A stretch of 64,000 nt of DNA, from IMG/VR virus record IMGVR_UViG_3300024999_000075, positions 1 through 64,000 of that record, one strand, 5' to 3'. The DNA comes from a virus. The notes under the pieces are model-generated. The model had not been told where the DNA came from. It saw only the letters and a program-made list of their open reading frames with translations, and searched no databases. Shown here in pieces: positions 24,028-32,882 of the stretch (positions within the stretch are counted from its first letter, which is position 1; every line of letters starts with the position of its first letter). The position numbers and the translations under genes were made by a program.

Positions 24028-25230
24028 ATGCCTTCAAGTTCATCGAGTACAGTTTGGCGGTTTTTGGAGCAGGATACTGCTGGGGAAATCGAAGTAGGTA
24101 ATCCCCAAACCTGGAGGGTTACGGGCGGAGCAATTACCCAGACGACAACTAACTCCCCTGATAATGAACTGCGATCTGATCGCGGTCGTGGTGACTCCAC
24201 TTTAGTCTCTGGGTCAGTGGCTGGTACTATCAACATTAACTGGTCGCATGGCACCCATGAGGAATTCCTATCAGCTTTGTTAGCAGATGCACCTACTCCT
24301 GTGGCTGCTGGGGGGGTGAAAACTGTCAGCGACATGACATTTTCTACTGTTACTCATATTATTGGCTCTGCTTCAGCTGCCTTACCAGTTTTGGCTAAAG
24401 GGCAGTGGTTCCGTATCACAGGTGCTGTGTCTGCTCTGAATAATGGTATTTACCGCGCCAGCCTAACTACTGCTCCAACAACTACCGAGATCGTAGTTGA
24501 AACCGTTGTTAAAGATTGTGGACTTACTGCTACTGCTGATGAATGTGTAATTTCGAGCACAAGATACCTGCAAGGCAATGATACTCCACGGTTTTTTACA
24601 ATAGAACGTGAGTTGGCTGACGTAGGCAAGTACCATACCTTCGCTGATGCTTATGTGACGGGTATGAACCTTTCTTACTCCCCCTCTGAACGTGTATCTG
24701 GCAGTTTTAGCTTTATGTGTAAAGAGCCTGAGGTTCATGGCGATGCTTCCCTGTTTCCTGGAATAGCCACGGCTGTTGCTGCCACAACCTCGACCACGTA
24801 TAACACTGTGGTTGGTACACATGTTCTAGTAGACGGCACAGATCTGGGGGAGGGATGTATAGCTTCCCTTAACCTTGACCTATCAGCCGGAGCTAGAGAG
24901 AGACGATGTTTGGGTAGTGGGCTTGCACCTTCAGGAATTGCATTTGATTCCCATTCAGTTACAGCCAGTGGTAGTGTATTCTTTGGGACTGCTGCTACTT
25001 CTGCTCTTTATAATAAACAATTGACTGATCTGCCGATTAACATTGCAATGTGCGTTACCGACGCAGCAGGAAACGCCCTCGCTTTTAGTATTCCTAGAGC
25101 TAAGCTTACAGCGGCAAGCATCGACGGAGGTTCGGCTGGAAGTGACGTGTTGATGTCCTTCAATATTGAAGCTAGCACCGACAGTACGTTAGGCAGTATG
25201 ATTGCCTTTGATGTTATGGGCGCTCTGTAA
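24028..25230 (+). CDS. Major tail tube protein
   Basis: 400 residues, strong AAGGAG site, isolated by a terminator directly downstream as expected for a highly expressed gene. Beta-rich, Thr/Ser/Ala-rich, with DSTLVSGSVAGTININWSHG and repeated SGSFSF-like strands. Longer than the classic gpV, so a surface Ig-like or other inserted domain is likely. Monomers would stack as hexameric rings on the tape measure. Confidence 0.78.
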   Translation: MPSSSSSTVWRFLEQDTAGEIEVGNPQTWRVTGGAITQTTTNSPDNELRSDRGRGDSTLVSGSVAGTININWSHGTHEEFLSALLADAPTPVAAGGVKTVSDMTFSTVTHIIGSASAALPVLAKGQWFRITGAVSALNNGIYRASLTTAPTTTEIVVETVVKDCGLTATADECVISSTRYLQGNDTPRFFTIERELADVGKYHTFADAYVTGMNLSYSPSERVSGSFSFMCKEPEVHGDASLFPGIATAVAATTSTTYNTVVGTHVLVDGTDLGEGCIASLNLDLSAGARERRCLGSGLAPSGIAFDSHSVTASGSVFFGTAATSALYNKQLTDLPINIAMCVTDAAGNALAFSIPRAKLTAASIDGGSAGSDVLMSFNIEASTDSTLGSMIAFDVMGAL

Positions 25231-25257
25231 CAACTAGATTCCTTTACACTTGCAGCT

Positions 25258-25297
25258 AAATGGCCTTCTTCCTGTAAAGGGAGAAGGCCATTTTTGT
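25258..25297 (+). terminator. Rho-independent terminator after tail tube gene
   Basis: Stem AAATGGCCTTCTT / AGAAGGCCATTT around a 10-base loop followed by a T-run. Confidence 0.9.
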
Positions 25298-25348
25298 TTG
25301 TTCACTAGCGGGAAACATAAAATTCAGTATAGTGGTCCAAGTTTTTTG

Positions 25349-25377
25349 TTGGAATCAATGTATAACTGCTTTATAGT
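25349..25377 (+). promoter_or_regulatory. Sigma70-like promoter for the second HNH gene
   Basis: TTGGAA, 17 bases, TATAGT; about 50 bases upstream of the 25426 start. It lets the endonuclease be expressed after the strong terminator. Confidence 0.45.
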
Positions 25378-25425
25378 AGTAATTATGGATTAGTAAATAC
25401 CAACATTAAACTGTGAGGATATCTA

Positions 25426-26646
25426 ATGAAGATATGTAACAAATGCAAAGGAGAAAAAAGTGAGCTTGAATTTGGAACCTCAAAGAAAACTAAGGACGGA
25501 CTCAGGAATCAGTGTAAGGAGTGTAGGAAGGGGGAGTACACTAACAATAAGGAGGCCGTATTAGCTAAGAGAAAGAAACATTATCAAGAGAATAAAGACG
25601 AGGTAATTGCCAGAGCCTCCAGTTATTATTATAACAATAAACCAAAAGTAGCAGTAAAAAGTAAAGTATATAGGGATAATAACAAGGAGTATTTGTCTGC
25701 TAAGTCAGCGGAATACCGCGCCAAGAACAAGTACATTCTCTCGATGAGGAAGCAGAAGTATTATTATGCCAATAGAGAGAAGATGCTAAGCAGAAGTAAA
25801 GAGTACCGGACACTCAACAAAGCTAGGCTAGCAGAGGCAGCTAAAGCATACAACTTGCGTAATAGAGAGAAGGTAGCAGCTAGTCACGCTACCTATTATC
25901 AAAAGCATCGGGAAACTTTTGCATTAAAGGCTAAGGAGCATAGAGCCAAGAATAGAGATCATCTGTCTGCTAAATCAGCAGAATATTATTTGAGAAATAA
26001 GGATGAAATAAAAGGTAGAACAGCTAAGTGGAGGGAGGAGAATGCAGCAATTGCTAAAGCTAAACACAAGGTTTTTGCTCAATCTTTTTCAAAATCAGTG
26101 AGGCTGCTCAAACAATTATTGCCATTGGATAACCCCATGATGATTGAAGGTTTCGTAACAGTGACCTGTAAACATTGTGGGACGAGATTCAAGCCTACTA
26201 ATCAAGACATAAGACATAGAATATCATCAAACAAAGGAAATTCTCCAGGGGAAAATAACTTCTATTGTAGTGATGAATGTAAATCGCTTTGTTTATTATT
26301 CAAATTCTCTACTCACAATCAAATTGACCCCCGCTCCTCCCAATACGTGCCAGACTCCGACACCAAAGAAGCCAGGAAATGCCAACAACAATCCAGAAAA
26401 GCTTTCCTAGCCCTACAACTTGACGAATACGGCTACACTTTTTGCGAAAAATGCTCAACTCCGCTCCCTGCCAAAGACCTTCAACTGCACCACACAAAGC
26501 CAGTTTCGATCTTTGGAAAGGAGGCAATAGATGCGTCAACTCAGCTACTTATGTGTAAGACTTGCCATCCTACTCATGCTTCTTGTCTTCTTGAGTTTCA
26601 AACAAGCTATACCCATCCAACAACCGACGAACAACCTCACTCTTAG
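25426..26646 (+). CDS. HNH homing endonuclease, paralogue of the 14.1 kb gene
   Basis: 406 residues. N-terminal Cys4 unit CNKCKGEKSELEF...CKEC, then about ten repeats of the YRAKNKE/YYxNK type (residues 45-205), then CKHCGTRF and FYCSDEC pairs and a C-terminal HNH (CEKCS...LQLHHTKPV...LLMCKTCH). Domain order matches the 14141-15262 protein apart from that protein's extra N-terminal zinc module. Set between tail tube and tail chaperone genes. Its last 77 bases overlap, on the other strand, a ribbon-helix-helix gene. Confidence 0.85.
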   Translation: MKICNKCKGEKSELEFGTSKKTKDGLRNQCKECRKGEYTNNKEAVLAKRKKHYQENKDEVIARASSYYYNNKPKVAVKSKVYRDNNKEYLSAKSAEYRAKNKYILSMRKQKYYYANREKMLSRSKEYRTLNKARLAEAAKAYNLRNREKVAASHATYYQKHRETFALKAKEHRAKNRDHLSAKSAEYYLRNKDEIKGRTAKWREENAAIAKAKHKVFAQSFSKSVRLLKQLLPLDNPMMIEGFVTVTCKHCGTRFKPTNQDIRHRISSNKGNSPGENNFYCSDECKSLCLLFKFSTHNQIDPRSSQYVPDSDTKEARKCQQQSRKAFLALQLDEYGYTFCEKCSTPLPAKDLQLHHTKPVSIFGKEAIDASTQLLMCKTCHPTHASCLLEFQTSYTHPTTDEQPHS

Positions 26647-26740
26647 TGATACCCATCTTTATTGATAGGATTTCCAACTTACGAAAATAATAGGGCGAAA
26701 GATTGACAGGCACAATTTTATTAAGTCTCTTTATGGTCAT
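26570..26740 (-). CDS. Ribbon-helix-helix protein convergent with the HNH gene
   Basis: 56 residues from ATG 26740, AGGAGAG upstream. MTIKRLNKIVPVNLSPYYF then RKLEILSIKMGITKSEVVRRLLDGY gives the strand-helix-helix layout of Arc/CopG proteins. Overlaps the HNH C-terminus tail to tail. Resembles in design the protein at 20564 but with a different sequence. Confidence 0.7.
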   Translation of the reverse strand: MTIKRLNKIVPVNLSPYYFRKLEILSIKMGITKSEVVRRLLDGYSLFETQEDKKHE

Positions 26741-26756
26741 TTGAGCAACTCTCCTC

Positions 26757-26785
26757 TTGATATTTTATCTTAAATACTTTACAAT
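26757..26785 (+). promoter_or_regulatory. Sigma70-like promoter for tail chaperone and tape measure
   Basis: TTGATA, 17 bases, TACAAT (five of six in each box), 60 bases before the 26845 start; restarts tail transcription after the endonuclease insertion. Confidence 0.65.
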
Positions 26786-26844
26786 CACTACAGTACCAGA
26801 AGGTAACACATTTTACAAACACTTTTTAAAGGAGACTCCAAACA

Positions 26845-27273
26845 ATGTTTGATCTACACAAGTCCTACTCTTTTTCTAAAGAAAAAGCCAATGATGGTGT
26901 TAACATGGTCGTCGGCCCAGATCCCAAGACCGATTACGTCACCCTCCGGCGAATCCCCAACGATCTCTACAAGACCAAACTCTCAGCTGTAATGCTGGCC
27001 AATCGCCGTACCCTTGAGATCTTGAAGGCCCAGGATGAAGCAGCCCACGCTATCCGTGATACCGAGATATTTTCGGAAGTGATCGCTGAGACGGTACTTA
27101 TCGGTTGGGGCAAAGGCTTCGCCGATGAGGGTAAAGTAATTCCCTACTCAGTGGAAGCAGCCAAAAACTTTTTGATTAAGTATCCCGACTTCAGGTCAGA
27201 TATCATCGACTTCGCCTCTGATCGCAAGAATTATGCTCCGGAGGTAGATGCCTCAGAGTTAAAAAAGAGCTGA
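26845..27273 (+). CDS. Tail assembly chaperone (lambda gpG-like)
   Basis: 142 residues, strong AAAGGAG site, just before the tape measure. Mixed helical protein ending SELKKS. Close to its stop is the heptamer A-AAA-AAG (27261-27267); a -1 slip there reads into the frame of the next gene without meeting a stop. So both a short product (this one) and a fused product (about 261 residues) are expected, as for lambda G and GT. The chaperones coat the tape measure during tail assembly. Confidence 0.78.
   Translation: MFDLHKSYSFSKEKANDGVNMVVGPDPKTDYVTLRRIPNDLYKTKLSAVMLANRRTLEILKAQDEAAHAIRDTEIFSEVIAETVLIGWGKGFADEGKVIPYSVEAAKNFLIKYPDFRSDIIDFASDRKNYAPEVDASELKKS
27261..27267 (+). promoter_or_regulatory. 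Programmed -1 frameshift site
   Basis: Slippery heptamer A AAA AAG in phase with the upstream gene (tta aaa aag agc tga). After the slip the frame reads gag ctg ata gcc tat atg and continues through the 27282 gene. Two stops follow directly in frame 0. Confidence 0.75.
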
Positions 27274-27281
27274 TAGCCTAT

Positions 27282-27629
27282 ATGGAGTGGGAGCAAGAGT
27301 GGGGCCATCAATTGCCCACTCTTCTCCAGTACCAGAAAAACACAGGTAAAACTCCAAGTGGGCTACAAAACATGCCAGTCCTCCCCTTCTACCTAGAAGA
27401 GATCCTCAATCACTTCTACACCCTCTCCCGCTCCCGCCAATATTACGCTGAGATAGTCCCAACTAAGACTGGACAGGTCTATACAGTCAGACGCCCGAAT
27501 CCAATTGATGTTTCAGTTATACTAAGCTATAATGCCAATATTGCTAAGGTGCTTAAAGACTGTGACTTCCTGGATATCATCCAGACCTTAGACCACATGT
27601 ACATGCAGAACGCCTTCAAGAAGGGATAG
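27282..27629 (+). CDS. Tail chaperone extension (lambda gpT-like part)
   Basis: 115 residues in the -1 frame of the preceding gene; probably made mainly as a C-terminal extension by frameshifting, because its own ATG has no ribosome site. Contains YYAEIVPTKTGQVYTVRRP. The T part is thought to bind tail tube subunits while the G part coats the tape measure. Ends 3 bases before the tape measure start. Confidence 0.72.
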   Translation: MEWEQEWGHQLPTLLQYQKNTGKTPSGLQNMPVLPFYLEEILNHFYTLSRSRQYYAEIVPTKTGQVYTVRRPNPIDVSVILSYNANIAKVLKDCDFLDIIQTLDHMYMQNAFKKG

Positions 27630-27632
27630 CCG

Positions 27633-30600
27633 ATGACGATAGAGATTGGTGCAAATACAACTCAGGCTCAACAGCAGATAGGTCAGCTGGAGAAGGCTAT
27701 GGCTTTGATGGAGAGGAGAGTTGTAACCCTCTCTCAAGCCAACGTGGAATTGGAGAAATACACCAAGACACTCGAAGCAACTCAATCCAAACAGAGGGCA
27801 GCTACACTCTCCGCAGCTGACGCTCAGGCTAAATATGCAGCTGAGGCAATGAAGGGAGCTACTGCTGCTGAAAAATTAATTGGGATTGAGACTGCTGGAT
27901 CAAGGCTTAACACACTTATTGCGAAGCAACTAGAAGAAAGGAATTCCTCACTAGCTGCACATAACGCATCTGTGTTGAAGGGTATTGATGCTGCTCAGAG
28001 GTTGATCGGGGTAGAGACCTCCGGAAGCCTGCTCAATAAACAGATCTACGAGCAGATGAAACTCCGACTTGGGACTCAGGAGGCGTATAATGCTTCTGCC
28101 CTCAAAGGGGCCGCAGCCGCAGAGAGGCTGATCGGGATTGAGACTTCAGGAAGCCTGCTCAATAAACAGATCTACGAGCAGATGAAACTCCGACTCGGGA
28201 CTCAGGAGGCGTATAATGCTTCTGCCCTCAAAGGGGCCGCAGCCGCAGAGAGGCTGATCGGGGTAGAGACTTCAGGAAGCCTGCTCAATAAACAGATCTA
28301 CGAGCAGATGAAACTCCGACTTGGGACTCAGGAGGCGTATAATGCTTCTGCCCTCAAAGGGGCCGCAGCCGCAGAGAGGCTGATCGGGATTGAGACTTCA
28401 GGGTTGAGGATGAATACGCTGATTGCTCAACAAATGAGAGATAGGTATGCTGAACAAGACAAGTTAGAGAAAGGTAAAACAAAACTATCTGCTACTACCT
28501 CAAAGTTGGATAATGTAACTAATAGATATTCAGCTACAAGTAAAAATCTCCACGGAGCACTCAGAGGCACAGCAGGAGCCTTAGACCTCCTGTTCCTATC
28601 TTACGGTGCAGTCATACCGTTGGCAACAGCATTTGCAGCAGTGTCAACCTCAATACAGATTCAAAAGCTTGGGTCTTCTTTTGAATACCTTACTCAGTAT
28701 GCTTACTCCATCTCTGACATGACTGTCAGTGTTCAGGACATGCGGAAAGAATTGCTAGCTATGAGAGAGCTTGCACAATCACCTGTTGAATTAGCAGAGG
28801 GACTGAAAGAATTAACCAAAGCTGGTATGGATGTGACTACTGCTCTCACAGAATTGCCAACAGTAGCAAAGTTTGCAGCAATAGCAGAACAAGATCTGGC
28901 AGCTTCCACAGAGCAACTCATAACCTTACATTCAGCATTTAAAGAAACCACCACTAACGCAACTGGAGGGATGATAACCCTGGCGGATACTGCCGATATA
29001 GTTGCTTCCGCTACTCAAGGGTCTGTAGCATCTTTCACTGACTTCCAAACTGCCTTAAAATACACTACAGCTCTAGCGAGTGTAGCAGACCTCTCATTGC
29101 AGGAGGTTTCAGCAGCTGCTATGTTGTTTGCTGACAAAGCTTTGAAGGGTTCCATAGGTACAACAGCTATGAGGACTGCCATCACCAAGATGCTAGCCCC
29201 GACTGATGCTGTTAAACAACTCATGAAAGATGCAGGCATAGAATTTAACAAGTTCATATCTGGTGATAAGATCATGAGCTTGGAGAAGATGTTTGAGGAG
29301 TTGAATAGAATCAGAGAAACAATGTCCAGAGAGGAGTGGGCGAAGTTCTCGTTTAAGGCATTTGGTTTGAGGGGTGAGTTGGCTGAGGCAGCATTCACTA
29401 ATCTCCCTAAGTTCCGAGAAAACCTAGATTTACTTTCAAAGTCTGCTGGGTTTACGGCCAAAGCTTTCTCTGATCTGTCAGAGACAACTAAGATGCAGCT
29501 GAAATTTTTAGGGGATGAGATCAAGAACGCTTTGATTAAAGCCTTCGATGGAGAGAAAGCCACAGAAATACTCAAGGGGCTTAGAGTAATTGTATCTTCT
29601 CCAGAATTTATTAATGGTGTTGATGGGTTGGCTGTAGCTTTCTATAAGTTGGCTCAGACTCTTGTAGTGGTAGCTGACGCTGCTACAGAGTCTATAGGTA
29701 CTATAGTAGATTATACCAAAGGTTTAGCCATAGCCTTTGCCTCAGAGGACAAGACTTTCACTCAGTGGCTGACATCTAAGAGAGAGGGGATGAAGACTTG
29801 GATAGCTGAGTCTGAGTCTGGGTTGTCACAATATAAAGACCAATTGAAGATAGTTTCTGATGAAATAGCTCAGATCTCTAAGATCAGAGACCTAGAGATG
29901 GGGGATGGGGGTTGGACTGAATCCGCTGAAAAACAATTTCAAGCGCTGTTGAAACAAAAACAAGGTATTGAAGGTAGTATAGAGGCGCTCAAGAACAAAT
30001 CACAAGTTACCGTAAACGATACCGCTAAAACAGGAGAACTGACTACTGCCACTGCCATTGCTACTAAGGCCACTAATGATCATGCTGCCTCTGTGGATAA
30101 GTTGAGCGAGAAAGAAGAGAAGAAAATTAAAGTAGCTGAAGCCAGCCACCAAAAGCTCATCAGTTTGACCGAAGAGATGAATACTTTCATTGACAACTCA
30201 GGAGTCAAGACAACTGCCAATCAGCTGGAGAGAATAGAGAAAGAGCACAATGCCAGAGAAGCATCCATAAAAGCAGCAGTAGGGTCAGAGACAGAGAAGG
30301 CTGAAGCCCGTTTAGCTAATGATAAATCCTATGAGATAAAGCGACAAGGTGTTATTGAAGAATCAGAAAAGACTATTCTCGCTAAGGAAGAGTCTTTCTT
30401 AGATCAGTTGGTTGAGTCGGGAAATTCAGCCTATGACAGAAAGCTAGCTAAATTAGAAAGTGCCTACGCTAAAGAGGAGGCGTGGATAGATAAGAATGTT
30501 GATGACTCTTTAAAGGCTGAGGAGTTGAAGTGGTTGAATTTTGAAGCATACGCAAAGAAAAAAATTGACCTCCAGACGGAGAGTAACGCCAAAGCCGTTT

Positions 30601-32882
30601 CCCTTGAGTCAGAGCTTCAAACTTATTTAGCTGTAGCTAACAATGATGTTCTCGCTAATAAACTCGCTGATCTGGATAAAGAATACAACAAACATAAGGC
30701 AGTAGTAGAAGCCATCATCGTTACTGAAGAGTTTTCTGCTGAGAGGAAGAAGCAGTTATCATCTGATGTTGCTGATTGGTACGCCAAAGAGCAGGAGCGA
30801 ATCCAGAGGGACGCCTGGAAAACAGAGAAAGAGCAACTCTTGGCTCAAGAGACTATGGCTGCTGGTTTTAAGGCTAGCCTGCTAGAGATGAAGAATGATG
30901 TTACTTCACTGGGTGATTTATCCTATAGCACTATGATAGGTGTAAGGGATACATTCAGATCTGAAGTCGGAGATTTTCTCATCTCACAGTTTGGTGGAAT
31001 TGAGGGAGCATGGGGATCTCTGTGGGATAACATGCTTGCTAAGTTTGGAGCAGTGCTGGCTGACATGGTAGCTCAGTGGGCGGCTAACGCTGTGTTCAAC
31101 ATGGTGTTCACCAGCAGTGGAGCAGCTGCCGGACAATCAAGTACAGGTGTTGCAGCTGGTACAGCTACTTCAGCTATTATAGATGCCTATGCTGAAAGTG
31201 ATGCCACTTGGTTTAGTGATGCTTGGGACGCTGTTGAAACTTGGTGGGGTAGTGCCGATGGTGGGTATATAGCTGCTAATCCTAGAGGTGGTAGAATAAA
31301 TGCTGGTACTGGGTTAAGCGATGATGTATTTCTGGGCTTCACAAATGGTGGGAAGACAGCTAATTACGGAATGGGTGGTGAATATATTATTAACAAAAAA
31401 GCCACTGCCAAGAATCTCCCTCTGCTGGAGGCTATCAACTCTGAGGGGTATGCCACTGGTGGATTATATGACTCAGGTGTAACCGGTACTATGATTGGCC
31501 CAAAACCAGGAGGAGGGGGAGCGAAAAGTAGAGTATTTGAGAAGTTCAACGAGCTTGCTATCGCTATGCAGGGTGCTGGAATGTCTGCTGAAGATGTCAA
31601 GGATAAATTTAAAGATATGGCAGAGGCAACTAAAGATGCTGATTCTGTTATAGAAAAGAATAACAATGGCCTGAGAGACAACAGTACAACAACGCAGGCT
31701 GCTACTACTGCCACGAGTGAGCTGTCTAAAGCGCAAGATGTTGCTACCACAGCCTCTGTTGCTCAAAAGGAATCATCAATTTCTCTTGGTAGTGTTTTGT
31801 CAGGTGTAGCAACTCATGCCACTATGACTGCTGTAAAAATGGGGTCTGTTGCTTTAGCTTCAACTGTGTTAGGTCCGGTATTAGGTTCTTTAGCAGTTAA
31901 GTTGGGGACAACTACAACAGCCTATGAAGAATTTCAAGCAGTTGTTGAGGGATTTTTTGATAATACTTTTGGCGTAGATGCCGGGGTTGTATCGTCAGCT
32001 ATAAGTACTGCCGCCGAAGATGCCTTCGGAGATATAGCCTCTATGTTTGGAGATGCGACAGCAGGATTTGGTGAAGCAGCTGAAGGTTTAAGTGATTCTG
32101 CGTCAGCATTAAGTAATGCTGCCGAAGGTGCTCTTAGTAGTGCCTTAGATTCTTCTTCAGCACTAAGTAACGCAGCTGCTGGGGCTTTTGGAGAGACTAG
32201 CTTTGGGGCGCAGATGACTCAAGCGTCAGCAGAATCTCTAATGAGTTCAGCGTCAGCGTTGTCTTCATCTGCTTCATCCTTAGGGGGGGCGGCTGCGAGT
32301 ATAGGTAGCTGGTCTCCTGGTATGAATCCCACCAATAACGCAGGTGGTGCTTTAGGCGATCCCGATATAGATAGTAGAGATAGAACTGATGACACTACTC
32401 CTGGAGGTCTTTTAGGCGGGGGCGGTGGGGGCGGGTCTAGTTCATCGTCTTCCGGAGGGGACAGTTTTAGTGCTCCTGACCCAGATAAAGGTAATGATCA
32501 ATGGGCAAGCGGCGGCTGGCTTGCTTATGCTACTGGTGGCTGGCTTGGTAAACACCCCAATGGAGGTTGGATTAACGGAGGATCTGGGAGAAGAGATGAT
32601 GTCTTCCTTGGTTATACCAATGGTGGCTCCACAGCTAACTTCGGTATGGGTGGAGAGTTTGTCGTCAACCAGAGATCCTCAGCCAAATATGCTAAAGAGT
32701 TGGAGGGTATAAATAATAACACCATGAACACAGTAAATCAGCAAAAACAACCACCAAATTTGACTATACCAGTGTATATTGGTAGTGAGTTGCTTACAAC
32801 GCTGATCGTTGGAGTTGTTGATGATCAGTTCTCTGTACGGCAGCGCAACCCACAGGTAAAAGGAAGGTTGTACGCAAAATGA
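27633..32882 (+). CDS. Tape measure protein
   Basis: 1749 residues. N-terminal coiled coil with near-identical 42-residue repeats (residues about 131-256), a TP901-type core around residues 330-620 (MRELAQSPVELAEGLKELTK, aggregation-prone helices), long charged coiled coils to about 1080, and a Gly/Ser-rich C-terminus. A module GGxIN-GTG-DDVFLG-TNGG-TANYGMGGEYIIN occurs twice (about residues 1209-1255 and 1640-1685), recalling the NGEFVVN motif near the end of many tape measures. By the usual 0.15 nm per residue the tail would be about 260 nm. Protein ends overlap the next gene by 4 bases. Confidence 0.9.
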   Translation: MTIEIGANTTQAQQQIGQLEKAMALMERRVVTLSQANVELEKYTKTLEATQSKQRAATLSAADAQAKYAAEAMKGATAAEKLIGIETAGSRLNTLIAKQLEERNSSLAAHNASVLKGIDAAQRLIGVETSGSLLNKQIYEQMKLRLGTQEAYNASALKGAAAAERLIGIETSGSLLNKQIYEQMKLRLGTQEAYNASALKGAAAAERLIGVETSGSLLNKQIYEQMKLRLGTQEAYNASALKGAAAAERLIGIETSGLRMNTLIAQQMRDRYAEQDKLEKGKTKLSATTSKLDNVTNRYSATSKNLHGALRGTAGALDLLFLSYGAVIPLATAFAAVSTSIQIQKLGSSFEYLTQYAYSISDMTVSVQDMRKELLAMRELAQSPVELAEGLKELTKAGMDVTTALTELPTVAKFAAIAEQDLAASTEQLITLHSAFKETTTNATGGMITLADTADIVASATQGSVASFTDFQTALKYTTALASVADLSLQEVSAAAMLFADKALKGSIGTTAMRTAITKMLAPTDAVKQLMKDAGIEFNKFISGDKIMSLEKMFEELNRIRETMSREEWAKFSFKAFGLRGELAEAAFTNLPKFRENLDLLSKSAGFTAKAFSDLSETTKMQLKFLGDEIKNALIKAFDGEKATEILKGLRVIVSSPEFINGVDGLAVAFYKLAQTLVVVADAATESIGTIVDYTKGLAIAFASEDKTFTQWLTSKREGMKTWIAESESGLSQYKDQLKIVSDEIAQISKIRDLEMGDGGWTESAEKQFQALLKQKQGIEGSIEALKNKSQVTVNDTAKTGELTTATAIATKATNDHAASVDKLSEKEEKKIKVAEASHQKLISLTEEMNTFIDNSGVKTTANQLERIEKEHNAREASIKAAVGSETEKAEARLANDKSYEIKRQGVIEESEKTILAKEESFLDQLVESGNSAYDRKLAKLESAYAKEEAWIDKNVDDSLKAEELKWLNFEAYAKKKIDLQTESNAKAVSLESELQTYLAVANNDVLANKLADLDKEYNKHKAVVEAIIVTEEFSAERKKQLSSDVADWYAKEQERIQRDAWKTEKEQLLAQETMAAGFKASLLEMKNDVTSLGDLSYSTMIGVRDTFRSEVGDFLISQFGGIEGAWGSLWDNMLAKFGAVLADMVAQWAANAVFNMVFTSSGAAAGQSSTGVAAGTATSAIIDAYAESDATWFSDAWDAVETWWGSADGGYIAANPRGGRINAGTGLSDDVFLGFTNGGKTANYGMGGEYIINKKATAKNLPLLEAINSEGYATGGLYDSGVTGTMIGPKPGGGGAKSRVFEKFNELAIAMQGAGMSAEDVKDKFKDMAEATKDADSVIEKNNNGLRDNSTTTQAATTATSELSKAQDVATTASVAQKESSISLGSVLSGVATHATMTAVKMGSVALASTVLGPVLGSLAVKLGTTTTAYEEFQAVVEGFFDNTFGVDAGVVSSAISTAAEDAFGDIASMFGDATAGFGEAAEGLSDSASALSNAAEGALSSALDSSSALSNAAAGAFGETSFGAQMTQASAESLMSSASALSSSASSLGGAAASIGSWSPGMNPTNNAGGALGDPDIDSRDRTDDTTPGGLLGGGGGGGSSSSSSGGDSFSAPDPDKGNDQWASGGWLAYATGGWLGKHPNGGWINGGSGRRDDVFLGYTNGGSTANFGMGGEFVVNQRSSAKYAKELEGINNNTMNTVNQQKQPPNLTIPVYIGSELLTTLIVGVVDDQFSVRQRNPQVKGRLYAK
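28023..28400 (+). repeat. Three 126-bp near-identical tandem repeats
   Basis: Units at 28023-28148, 28149-28274 and 28275-28400 differ at only a few bases. They encode 42 residues each (SLLNKQIYEQMKLRLGTQEA...). More divergent copies flank the block (27870-28022 and after 28400). Recent in-frame duplications. Confidence 0.93.

Noticed and set aside
28023-28400. CRISPR or mobile-element repeat
   Set aside because: 126-bp units are direct, in frame and without spacers or terminal inverted repeats; a coding tandem duplication explains them.
29015-29575. 186-codon open frame antisense to the tape measure gene
   Set aside because: Mirror of a strongly biased coding sequence; no ribosome site, Ser/Ala-rich shadow composition.
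31364-31766. Two antisense frames over the tape measure C-terminus
   Set aside because: Shadows of the tape measure reading frame with no start signals.
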